This document shows positions 29,100-41,600 of a DNA stretch of 64,000 bases, in pieces (the first letter of the stretch is position 1; each line of letters starts with the position of its first letter). Source of the stretch: Asterella californica (lineage: Eukaryota; Streptophyta; Marchantiopsida; Marchantiales; Aytoniaceae); assembly GCA_036924285.1 (NCBI GenBank), contig JAYKYS010000010.1, forward strand, positions 1,922,001 to 1,986,000, in the 5' to 3' direction. The position numbers and the translations under genes were made by a program. The notes below the pieces were generated by a model that had not been told where the DNA came from, searched no databases, and was given only the letters and a program-made list of their open reading frames with translations.

Positions 29100-32000
29100 T
29101 ACTTCTACGTCAAGTTATAAAGTCGTGAGATCTTTAAAGTTTTTCTTTTTCTTTCTAAAACTTTCGTACATATTAAATTCTCTCTCCCTCACGGACACTT
29201 TTGCTGACGTAGGCCGTCTGTCTGTCTGTTCATGCCAAAAGCCTGAAAACTCTTCCTTCGAGAGAGAAGTTCTTTTTCTGGAACGGGCGAATGGTTATAC
29301 GATCCCGCACACTGGAGCCTCGAGTCTGTACAGGTTCGTGTCAAATGACGAATCGAAAACTGCTCAGTGCATGCTAGCTAGCACGCACATTTCAGTCGTT
29401 CGCTCGTGTGAAACGGTGACTAGCGTGATGTATCTTTATGGAGGCGACATGTAAGCAAGCGTAACATGGATTGGAAAAACCCTTCAACTTCTTCTTCGAA
29501 GGCAGCAGAGAAGGAAGGAAGGGAACGAGCCTCCAGCGGCCAGCCTCAATTCCCCCTCCACTCGTGTCCGCCACGGAAACCGGTCCCTTAGAAACAAACC
29601 TTTCAAACTTCTGGAGGAGAGAGAGAGGGGTTTAATGCTGCAGCTCCAGACCTTATCCGTATCAACCGATTATATGGGTCAACTTGGACTACAACTTACA
29701 AGTTGGATCGAAGAAGCTCCAAAAGCTTTTTTGTAACTACGCTTGTGGCTTCACATCGCACTCGTATATAAGACTCTGTGTGGTACAGTATTGATTGAAA
29801 GTGGTTGTTGAGGGGCCGAACATGAGCTTTGGTATCATCGATGAAACGTCGTTCAACCTTCTTGAATTCCGTCATTTCTCCACTAAGTCTTCTCTATCAA
29901 GTGCTCCTTCATAAACTCAATGACATCAACTAAATTTATCAATCAAATAAATAAATACAAAATGTATGTAGAACAGTTTTTTCATATTTTTAACTCTTTT
30001 GAAAAGAAGAACAAATTTTCTATCTTCGTCTCGAAAGAATATGTTATTCAAGTCCCCATCCTTTAGACAAGATTATGGAGCAATGAGATTGCAACGCTGG
30101 AACTATTTAGATACTTTAGATTTCTTATTATAGTATATCACTGAAATTTTCGAAATATAAAAATAATAATTTTCTCCTAATATTCATACTTGTATTAGAT
30201 AAAGATATAGCTTACTTGAGCTTTATAAAAAATATATATAACCTCTAGTAACCTCTAATATTACAGTAAACATCGAACATAGCTTTTTTGGAGGGTACTC
30301 GCCTCACTTAGGATAACCAAACTGAGCAGTTAAGCTTCTGCAAGGTTTGGAAAAAAACCAAATAGATAGTCACTGATACTCATCATCCATATTTCTAACT
30401 CATTACCATCAATATTCATCATAAGGGTTTTACTCTATTAAAAGGAGGTTCCGTAGGAATAAAATGAGAAAGGAAGAAGATTGGCTGTTCAGTGACTCCA
30501 TGAAATAAAAGCTCCTAAGCTGAAATGATTAAACTTGGGAAAATGTTGTGTGTGTACATGTAAAGCTTCTATGTTCTGCCAAATATACATTTGAGAACTG
30601 ATCATTTTGTGACCTTTGAATCTGATTCACTCTGCATGGATCCAGCTTCATATAGCATATCCATGAACATCAATTAAAACTAAGTTATGAACCTATGAAT
30701 CTCTAGAGAACATACAGAATATTATTTGCCTCAAAAACCGGAAGGTATATCATATAAAAGGATTGCAAGCGAGCTAGGTACTGTATACCACTATATGAAA
30801 TAATACTGGATACAAAGAAACAAATATAATTAACTAATCTGAGGGTTTCTTCACAAGTAATACAAAAACCTCCTTTACAAAACGATAGACAAGTTAATCG
30901 TACATGTGACTCCAAGCCCAAAAGTAGTTGTTTGTACCGGTTAATGTATAGCACAAGCGACGGAGGGAGTGACTTCTCAGTCATAAACCATTCCTCGAGG
31001 GGGAATCGAGAAGAGGGGATCTTTAGAACTGAGAACCCACAACCACGATAGCGGTTTGCACAGCGTAAAGGAAAATGGAAATGTAAAAATCGATGGACTT
31101 CCCCACAAGATCAAACAATTTAAATATATACCAGAAAATAATATTTAGAGATGGTGGTTTATAAAAGTAACATACAGTGATCGTGGTTTATCAAATTGAA
31201 TAGTAATTTATGAAATGTGTTGTCTGCGGATGATGGTGAATCCTCCATAAAGCCACTCCAAAATTACAAAAGAGAAAAGCATGTATATTTCCAGAATCCT
31301 ACACTAAAGTACTAGACCATATTACAGGAATGAAACATAACACATTTTTGTAAAACTAACTCATAGCTAACATCCATGTTATTCTAGATTTGTATTTTGC
31401 ACGGGTGACTAGACGGAATTCTTCTTGAGGTCCAAAAATCAACACGTCTCAATAGCTATTTTCCGGGGATAGATATCACATGCCACTTACTTACTTGTTG
31501 ATTAGACACCGCGTAAGAACATTATTTAGTCATTGTGTATTTACCATGATTTAGTCTCCAGGAAAATGATGAAAATCAATCCCTTGTAAGAACATTTGAG
31601 AAATGAACATGGACAGTTGGATAGTCTCATGGAAACTCTGACTCTGGTTCGTAAATCTCCCATATTATCCAAGAAAATACATTCTTTAAATTGTTACAAG
31701 TAGGGGAGGTATTCTTCAAAAGATTTCAACGTGCGATTTTTATTGCTTACAAAGACATTTCTGATCACAAGACCACCTTACGAGATGATAATCAGTTCAC
31801 CATAATCATTTCATCTAAGATGCCTTTAGTTGTTTTAAGCAAATGAAGGAGAATTTTGTATAATTTGGTATTACTTTTGTTTCATGCTTGATTTAGGGTA
31901 TGCCTCCTGAAATATAATACAGATGGTTCCTCCTTGTAATCAGCAAATTTCATTTTGCGCTACACCATTTAAGTTAGTTGTGTCATTGATGTGCATGAGA

Positions 32001-32920
32001 AAATATATAATACCATTGATGTGCAAGAATACTTATTTTCATCATTAAGAAAGAAGAGAATAACTATTATTTCTACTTTTGGACAGAATGTACTGGGAAA
32101 ATTCTTTGTGCAGGGGCATGAACCGCTCCTCAAACGGACATAATCAAATCTGGGTTGGTGCCCTGGAGTGCTTTCTTAATATGATGGAACTTTTGGTATC
32201 ATGAGTGGCATCTCATTAATAGAATCATGAAATTCATCCATCGATGTCAAGAGCTTCTGAGTATGAAGCAGATCACTTCACTATTGTTGTTTATTTTATG
32301 ATCGGGTTGGATGCCAAATATATCATATCATATATACGAGTGCAAGATGCCCTAAATAAACATTATCAATGTGCACTGCTCTTCATTATTGGCACTTCTT
32401 TTCACAAAGACTCATGAATTTCTTTTCGGCTCTGGTAAGGAATAAATTCGATGTACTTAATGTCGACGGTCAAAGATTGTATGTCTTCACTTCTCAGGTA
32501 CTTATTTTCAGGATATGACATCATCTTTCATGATTCACTCCACTATATAACTAGAGAAATGATTTTGTAAATCAAACTCTGGTCCTCTTTCAGCTTTTCT
32601 CTCATTGATTATTTCCTTCCTTTATCGGCGAATATGTCTTCCGATTTCGATCACAGCAAACTTCGTTTTTCGGCTGTGTATGAATTTGAACCATTACCCC
32701 TCTTGAGAAGATATAAACTAAAGAATATAACATGATACAGTTAAAGGTATAGAAAGGACCATATTAACAGAAGCTAATACAGTCATAATGCATCCATGAT
32801 ATTGGGCAAACCATTAACTAATACATGCTAATATGTGTACGATACTTTACTAATCTTGAATCCTTTCTGATATTTGAGTGCATTCACTCGTATGCAGTAT
32901 GTAAGTAGACTACATGTTGC
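29100..32920. other. AT-rich intergenic, nothing recognised
   Basis: No ORF above about 93 codons and no homology I recognise on either strand. The stretch 29460-29640 is locally more GC-rich but shows no gene structure. Confidence 0.5.
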
Positions 32921-32926
32921 ATGTAG

Positions 32927-32968
32927 AATTATCAATACGAACATTAGAATATGTTCGTATTGATAATT
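32927..32968. repeat. Perfect hairpin (18-bp arms)
   Basis: AATTATCAATACGAACAT at 32927-32944 and its exact reverse complement at 32951-32968 enclose a 6-nt loop. A second small palindrome, CTACATG-TTG-CATGTAG, lies directly upstream at 32910-32926. Confidence 0.9.
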
Positions 32969-33149
32969 GATGTTCGTATGTATCAACTTTCAATATGGAG
33001 AGTTGAAATGTTTATAAGCGCTCTCAATGTAAAAAGTTAATCAAGAGTACAATCTATTCTAATATTCGTGTGGATATTTCTTGCAACTCATAAAACAGAA
33101 CTAGAAAATAATAAGGATAGTAGTTAAAAAAATTTGTTGGAAGGGTCTC

Positions 33150-33895
33150 CAATCTCTCGCTCATCAAGAGATAAAAAACTTTGGAGTATTGTTGAGAGTC
33201 GGTAGAATCACGGTGCAGGTCAGATATGACAGATGGTGTATACACCACCCCCTATGATGTGACACTCACTATGAGTGAGTAACGAAGTCGGTTAGAGGTT
33301 AGAATATAAGTCTAATCAGGTGGAGAGTCTTCACAACGGTCTAAGGTGGTGTTTATGGCATCAAAAAGATTTATAAACTTGTAAATTTTTTCCTCATAAA
33401 AAATTTCAATATTTCTGGAGACAAAGATATGACAAAGGAAACAAGTTAATTCTCTGTCATCGAGAATAGATTAAAGACCAAGAATAATATTTCTGATCGT
33501 CGAGAGTTCTCGATCATCGAGAGTAGATTATTAAAATAAAAAGATAAAAATACTCTCTATCATCAAGAGTTAGTCCAAAATAACAGCTCCAATTGTTGTA
33601 TGGTCTGATTAGAGGCAGACTCTTGATCTCGAGAGACTTTTTTGAAACATCCTTTCTCGATGAGGATAAGCTCTGCATTCCGCATATCTGTGAGCTGCAT
33701 TCAAGCTATGAATTGTTGAGAGTTTAGCATAAACATCCTAAAACTTTATTCAGTTTATAAACAAATCATCGAAATCTTGATCATTCAATCTACATCAAAA
33801 CCAGACTTCTTGATCTCGTGGTGCAAAATCTCGATAGACTCTTTTCTATCATGAGTGCAAACTCTCGATATCAAGAGTTCATCGAGAGTTCTTCA
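33150..33895. repeat. Cluster of degenerate ATCGAGAGT-type motifs
   Basis: About a dozen variants of TCATCGAGAGT / ACTCTCGAT occur in both orientations, densest at 33470-33570 and 33830-33890. Spacing is irregular, so this is not a simple tandem array. The surrounding sequence is AT-rich non-coding. Confidence 0.55.
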
Positions 33896-33899
33896 TGTT

Positions 33900-36800
33900 G
33901 CATGCTACATGTCCCGTTTGCATGTTTAGTTCCATCCCCTATGAAATAGTACTTGAAATAATAGAAGAGGTTAAATATGTAAAGATTTATACAATTATGA
34001 CATCAATCAGTTCTTAATTTATCAATATTACAAAAATAAAATTTTACTTTCTTCTATTTTATTAATAATTACATTTATATATTTGTATTAACTCCACCTA
34101 CGAGAGAGAATTAAGATTAAAGTGTGGTAATATAGAAACTCCGAAGGATTATTACAAAACTATGTGTGCGGTAACAAGAACCTAAGATATTATTTACAAG
34201 TGGGTATTAAGAAATAATACAAAAGAAAAAGAAAAATGTTGAAACTCCAAATTCATCATATAAGTAACGAGCATGACCTATCATTTATATATATTTGTAA
34301 GCTATTAAGCCTTGAGGTTGCAACAACAATGATTTTCAGTGAATGTCATCCTTCGGTTTTTGGTCTTTTAAATATAATGACAGATTTAGATATTCAATAA
34401 TGAAAGTTTGGGAGAATTTCTTGTAAATTTTCTTAAGAGAGACAAAAATCATTCTGATCAAAATCTCTTTTTCTGGAAAGAAGATTAAAGATTCTAATTT
34501 AAAAATCTAATAAAGACATAGTAACGATTACGTTAGAGAAAAATGTGTTTTCATGGATGGCAGCAAGCAAAACTTGAATCTTGGACTAGAATGACTTACA
34601 GTGTCATGAAACTCTGAACACTAAAATCAACATATCACAAAGGAAATGCACTTTGGATAAAAATAAAGTGAAATTTTATATGTGAAGGAAAGGTTGCGAC
34701 TATAACTTTATTACTTTACTTTTCATTTTACTCTTGTAAGTGGTCAATTTATTGAGTTCATATATTCGCTAAGAGATTTACTTATAAACATGTGAAAGTG
34801 AAGCTAGGATATTCTTATAGTTTTTAAGAAAATGATGAAGCTAAAATAGTACTTGTTTATTTCTTAAACAAGTTTTGCAGTAAAAATATAGCGGTTTATA
34901 CAAAAAACTAACTTATAAACAAAAATATATTTATGTTTATTGAAATATTATTTATGAAACAATTATTTTCAATATAAATCTTCATGTTAAAATGACTCTC
35001 ACATGTTACTTGGAAAATAAAATTAGTTGTCCTCCGAACATATCATATTTTAAAACTAAAATTTGAGTTATTTTTTCTTAGGGATTTATCCAAATTGTCC
35101 TTGTTTATGTTTTAAATTTAATGAAGGTTATATTCAGTTAGAGAAATCAAACTTTGAATTTGTTTTTCCTTTTTGAAATCGACAAGTTTTGTTGATCACA
35201 CGTAGGACTGATGGAATATCAATGGAGTGCTTTTAGGTGCAACAGGTGAAGTTTGTACATTATGTGCTCAAGTTTGTTATGGAAGAATGAAACTAACAAT
35301 CATTTGCTTGGAGAAACAACACGTCAAAACTACATTGATATGTACAATGGATATCGATATTGTGTTGAGGATTGGTCTAGGTGAACATGACAAAGAAACA
35401 TAATTTACATTAGTGTCCAAAATCCAATGGTTGTATGAGATAACAACTTTTGAAATGATATTTTTGCAAGTAAAGAAAATAAGTCACTTTATCTATGAAA
35501 GAAAGTAATATGATAAATGAGATCAATCAATAAGATGATCAAGTATGCAAACAATCATAAACCCAACAAAACACCCTAAGTTTATGGATTTGGCGAAGAA
35601 AATATTGCATGTACTGTAGGTTTAGCTATTTTAGAACCTTCAATGATTGGTGAACATGCGAATCCTTTTGCAACTCCTTTAGAAATATTACCAGAATGAT
35701 ATTTTTTTCCAGAATTATGCAACAAATTAACCTCAAAAACAAAATCACGGACCACATTAGAACCTTAACCACAACTCATATCTATCATTTTTTTAATACT
35801 CTAGTCGTTTACCTGTAACTATAATCGATGAAACAAGACTGATGATTTAGATGCATCACCCACTTGACAAAGACAGGTAGGTAATACATTAGATATCAAC
35901 TAGATCAACTTTTCTTGCAGCAATGGAGAATGATAGAAAATGTAGAATCAATTGCAATGACAATACTCAAAATTATAACAAAAAGGTAATTGACAAAAAA
36001 GAATCATATGATATGGGCACCTATAGTGGTGTACATAATAGAGTGTGGTACAAATAAAAGTTTCAATATACTTAAATTTATTCGAGTAGAAAGAAAAGAA
36101 TGTCTTGCTTCTTGTTAGTTACATAGAGATATATCCACACGCTTAGTCTCATTAATAGATATTCTTCAATCATGTTGGCGCAATAGTTATTTTTATGGAA
36201 TCACAATATATCAGTGAATGAAGCTCAGCAGTTTCTTAGTAATCTTTCCATTCATACATATTGCCATAATCCCTTGCGCTCTTGTCTACAATGTTTTATT
36301 ACTTCTTTTACATCTAAATGAAGGAACCACACACCATAAAATTTCCACATTATCTTATTTTTTTCAAAAAATTCATCACATACATATTATATATTTTATA
36401 CACTCCTCTAAAATATCACATCATCTAAAAACAAATCACTTTCATCACTGGTTTACTTTTGTAAATGTTTAAGTGTCCTTCTAGATTAGCACCAAATTAT
36501 GTCCAAATCTGCGTCTGCTTTCTCCAATCATCGAGTCCTATGTCAAATACATAGTAGAAGTTTGATTATTATATTTGTATTAAAAGTCCAAGCTTTTATT
36601 CACTATTGTTATGCATTGCAATAGATATTGACTTTGATTTCTGTTATATCATAGCAAATGAAAATCGATTACTATTACAAAATTTCAATCATCTCAACTG
36701 ATCACACCAAGCTTTGCAGATTGATGATTACATACAAGCCTCATCTACGTGACAATCAACACACTCACAAAGTTTCAGTAAGATCCAAACCCCAAACATC

Positions 36801-37020
36801 CACCATATGCGATATTTGGAATTCAAGAAAAATGGATCTTATAAGGTGATTTCATTTTTGTTAATAACATAGTTTTGAAATAGAATAGGAGTTACTGTAT
36901 GAGGTACCTTGCCTACCATGAAAGGTAACAGTCATAAAATAATAAGGTCTTGTTATAATACAAAGATCTTACTGAGATTTCGACTCATAATTTCGTGATA
37001 AAATAGAATAGTTTCTATTC
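33900..37020. other. AT-rich intergenic, nothing recognised
   Basis: Very low GC and only short chance frames, for example 36218-36472. No RNA gene or mobile-element domain is seen. Confidence 0.5.
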
Positions 37021-37023
37021 TGA

Positions 37024-37059
37024 TTAGTCGAGGAGGAAATGGTGATTTCCTCCTCGACT
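37024..37059. repeat. Perfect hairpin (16-bp arms)
   Basis: TAGTCGAGGAGGAAAT at 37024-37039 and its exact reverse complement at 37044-37059 with a GGTG loop. A duplicated ~20-bp segment (GCTCGAGATTAGCTTAAC and variant) follows at about 37210 and 37275. Confidence 0.9.
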
Positions 37060-37599
37060 ACCTACTATCTCTTGTTTTTCAAGAAATTGTTTTATTTTTA
37101 TGTTATGAAGTTCAACTACTATACATATATTAGCAATATTTAATCCACTACTCACTAAATATTTGTTCCTTCCAAAGGTTTGGTAAATTTTATGAAGCTA
37201 ATCCCTTTTAGCTCGAGATTAGCTTAACAGGTTAGTTTCTAGACTTTTGACCTTTTTCCTCTAAGACTCAGCTTGAGGTTAGCTCGGGATTAGCTTAACA
37301 TGGGGCTCAGCTTGCCTAACTGAGATATAGCTTACCTAGGGCTTAGTTGTGATCTTATCTTCGTTTTTTGCTGTAGAGCCAATGTAGACTATGAATTAAT
37401 AAGTTAAAGACTAATGAGCATCCAATTCATATGACGATGAGAAAGTATCGTAATTAGCCAAATCTTCTACCATGAATCGAAATTCACTTCTGGCTACTTA
37501 TACAACACGTTAATTCTGCTCTGATTGATTGCCATGTCCGAGATGCTAATAACAACATATTGTTACTAGAATTTCATCGGGCGACCAACGTTTAGGCAG

Positions 37600-38650
37600 A
37601 CTCGCATGACATTAATAGGAGTAGAGTTAACCAAGGTCTACTTATCCTGATGATCCGTCCGGTCCGTCCGTCGGTGTTTTATTAGAAAATGTCACCCATC
37701 AACGATACTAAGCATACAAATTGATATAATAATTTGCTGTGTGTTGTCACTGACAAGGAGGGACAGAGCCTACGAAGATGCTTATTTCCGTATCCCAAAG
37801 AACGAGATCACACACTCAGTCACTCACTAGGAAGTGAGCAAGTAGTTACGGCTGGATATACTATATTATATATGTATTACCGTATTGATTGAGTTTTGTT
37901 ATTATGGACTTGAGTATATAGCTCGTGATTAAGTATTGAAACCCCTCATCATTCAATGCACTTCGTCCTCCTTCCTTCCTTGTGAGGCCACAGGATAGAA
38001 TACGGACAAGAACAGATAGCAAGGACCAGTACACTGCTAGAAAGAAAGCCATCTCCTTGAGCCTTGAGGCTAGCTGCTGCTCCTTGATCATCGTCAGTCC
38101 CGCCCTCCGTGGGGGTTCTCTAGGCCATGCCATGAAGAAGTTTACCTTATACATCTCTCTTATAATGCTCACAAAGTATTGAACACGACGACCGACGTCT
38201 ATGTGAGAGGCGAGCAGAAAGAGAGAGAGACGGACAGAGATATGGACAGTGAGAAGGAAGAAGAGGAAAAAGGATAGCGTTAAAGAGAGACACCGAGGGA
38301 GAGGAAGAATGGCTATTCTGTCACTGACTCCTGTCGTCACTGTGTCGCACAATATCAAGTCTATATCCTTTTCGAGGTACTAGAGTACTTTATTGGATCC
38401 TACATTTGATCTACGTCTGCCTGTCTCGGCTCTTGGCCGTCATCATGATCATCCTCGATCATGTGAGCTCGGCCAGACCCACTGCCAGTGCCGTAGTGCT
38501 GTCACATATACCACTGCCCACATGCAGCCAAACGTGGACGTCAAACTTCGTGAAGGGTGACAACTTGAAGAAGGGGAATTGCTGCACAGCTTCTTGTTTC
38601 CTGCCATAACTAAATATCCTCTGCCTCCATATGATGAAAACATAATGGAG
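37600..38650. other. GC-richer, purine-rich island in the AT-rich stretch
   Basis: Composition shifts here: a run of GAGAGAGA/GAAGAAGAGG at 38215-38290 resembles the pyrimidine-rich leaders near the GRF gene if read on the minus strand. The minus frame 37861-38358 (165 codons) covers it but is low-complexity in its first third. It could be a promoter/leader of an unrecognised transcript; no product can be assigned. Confidence 0.3.
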
Positions 38651-41600
38651 GTGGAAGTAAATATGATAGAAAATCTGATCTAAGTAACTACGATATCTAT
38701 ATACATTTCACCCATGTACACTTAGGAGACAGAAGGGCTTTTCATTAATTTAGTCATTAATTTAAGTTGGATGAATTGATGTGCTTTAGTTCGCTGTCTC
38801 TAATAATTATAGTTTTGGCAGCGTGTGAATGTTTGTTTCCTTATGGGTTATGTCTGGATATATACGTAACTCCAAACTTAGAGCCCTTCTGCACTTGCAT
38901 TTTTGAAATTCACAGTTTCTTGCATTTTCGTTACAGTTCAGTTTTGCCGACCCTGTTATAGTTTCGCATTAAAGTCACATTTTTGGACGATTGTCTCCAA
39001 ACTGCACTCTGCAATTTCACTACAATTTCGTGGTTTGGCTACTTGGGACTACTTGAAGCTGCCACGGCACTTTTCGCTCGTGTGATCTCAAAACTGAGAA
39101 CCGGAAATCTTAAAGGACTCTGTCTCAAACCCATCTCCTAAACTGTGGGAAACTGTGCTTTTCTACAACCCTGTTCGCATGTCCGAAACTGTGCACAGTC
39201 CGGAGAAATCACTTATTACCAACCTTATCTCGCACGCGTCAATAGCTTATTTTCAATTTCAAAACTGCAGGTGCAGAGAGGCTCTTACTTATCATATAAT
39301 AGTTATAGATAATTTAATTCAAAACTTATATATAACACTTAAGTCTTTTTCGATAACAGAAAACGCAGTTAAATGTACAAGCGCTTGGGCCTTGGGGGAG
39401 GATATTATGTGCTTGGTTTCACCGTCACCCAAGGATTTCGAGGTCCCCAAGTCCACGCCCCCAGGTAAAGAAAGTGGACCGGCTCAGTGACCGTAGTACT
39501 TCCAACGTGGAATAAGGATAGTGGACAAGAAACACACGAGAGCTTGTTAGTTAGTTAATTATTTTCTTTCGTGCCGACGGCCCAGTTGAGATAGAACAGA
39601 AAAGTGAAGTAGTGAAAAGAGAAGTAGCGAAGTAGAACAGAAAAACGTAGGCTGACAAAACCTAATTATTTCGAAATTTATTTGTTTTTTGGCGTGCTAG
39701 TCAATTAACTGATTCGACTATTCTTGCATTTACGAAACAGTATAGATCAAAATTAACACACTCAAATAATTTATTAGTTAATACATGAAAGGAAAATCAT
39801 TAGAAAACATGATTTAGCGGTTCGCTTGAGAATCATAGTACATTATTTAGCAAGAATTTTCTCGATGGTGAATTTCGATACTAAATAAAATCACGGTTGG
39901 TTTTTTCCAGTTGTGAAATTTTATGAATGCATAATTAACACTTACACACTCGCTACAATCACATAAATTTGAAAGTTTAACCAAGATGCAAATTTGTACA
40001 TTAACTTGATTAAAAGAAAGATTATATTTTTACACTAGCCATAAGTAGGCTGTGATATTTTGAAGTTATAGGGTGGTTGACTTGAAAAATAAATACTGTA
40101 AGTTGTAATGCAAAAAACAGATTAGAAATATAAACAGAAACCTTTTTTTAGAACTTAGAAACCTTCTTAGAAAATTAAGCCTGTCAAAGTTGGAAAATCA
40201 GATTCTTTCACGGCCAAAGGGCATAAAGTATTTTATACTTTCGCTGGATTAAGTTTCCACAGACAGCTTTGCGTAGATCTCGGTTCCTATACCGGCTGCT
40301 TTTAGCGGAGTTAAACCCGATGAGTAAACAACTAAAGAACCTGAACGGCCATAGAGGTAATGACCACGGTCAGTTAATATGCATCCAAACTGTATTTTAG
40401 GAAAACATAGTAAAAAGATAACCGTTTAAACAAGCAACCAAAATAATCAAGGGCAATTGGTTTACAACAGCTTCCAAAAAAAAATTAGTGAAAGTTACAG
40501 TGTACTAGAGTGCAAAGTCATGGGGATAAGATAAATTATTATCTATGTCAAAGTTTGCAACTTATTATTTATGTCAAAGTTTTCTAAATTAGTTTCACTA
40601 AATTTAAAATATTAAATTTAACTTGATTACACATGTTCACTTCAGTTATACAAAACCATAAGGGACCCACGTGAATAAAACCTTTCTCTTGTGTAAAGAT
40701 CTGTATTTCTCATGAATAAAATTATTTTTAATTTATAAATTTTAATTTAAATCTAATCTTTCAAAAAACATTAATACATAAATTAAATCTCTTTGCATAT
40801 TCTCTCTTCTAAACTTGGAAGAGATGAATGTGAAAGGAACTTGGCCTTTCAATCCATGGGCGTCTCAAGAGATGCTCGTGAAGAAATTTGCCATGATTAT
40901 AACCTCCGGTTGTTACACTAGAATATTTCAAAAATATTTAACTTTGAGACTCATTTCAAACATAAACTCTTATCCTTCTTATTTGAACAAGAAGCTAGGG
41001 TTGCATGTAACTGCAAGGCTATGCGTTAGTGATTAATCCGGATCAAATCCAACTTCTTTTGGGGTTTCACAATCACTTCGTCTATCGTTTTTATCACTTA
41101 ATTTTCTGCTAATATGACAAAATATATCATGATAAATATTTCCTCCCTTCTTTTCCTATTTTATAATAGACGTATAACTATATTAATGTATAATAAATAT
41201 ACGACTTAGAAAGAACAATAGAGGTGGTCAAAGTTGAAACTTTTTATAAAGATTCTTGTCTTGTGAGAGGGAGTTATGACTTCGATCAGGTTTTTGCGGA
41301 TGTTTTCTTACTTGGTTTTCACTTGTTTTGCTCGTTCATTTTTGCAGTAGAGAAATCTACTATTCAGTATAATGATTCTAGGTGTCAATGATCTAAAATG
41401 ATTATTGACGAGATCGTATTTTCAAGGTCATAAAAATAATCTAAAATCATATATGATTCTACACCGAACTATCCACTGAGAAATTACGAATTTCCTCTTT
41501 TCATTCATTTAAGAATATTTCCTCCTAACTTTGACTCCCCTAATATCACAATTGCGATTACCAGTTTTAGCGGAAAGAGACAGAAGTAAAAGAGCACGAA

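Noticed and set aside
30290..30350. Similarity to 5S rRNA internal promoter (GCAGTTAAGC)
   Set aside because: Only about ten bases match well; the rest of a 5S gene or a 5S-derived SINE is absent.
37861..38358. 165-codon minus-strand frame as a membrane protein gene
   Set aside because: The hydrophobic stretch derives from a GA-rich simple-sequence run on the other strand; no conserved features, so it is listed only as a compositional island.
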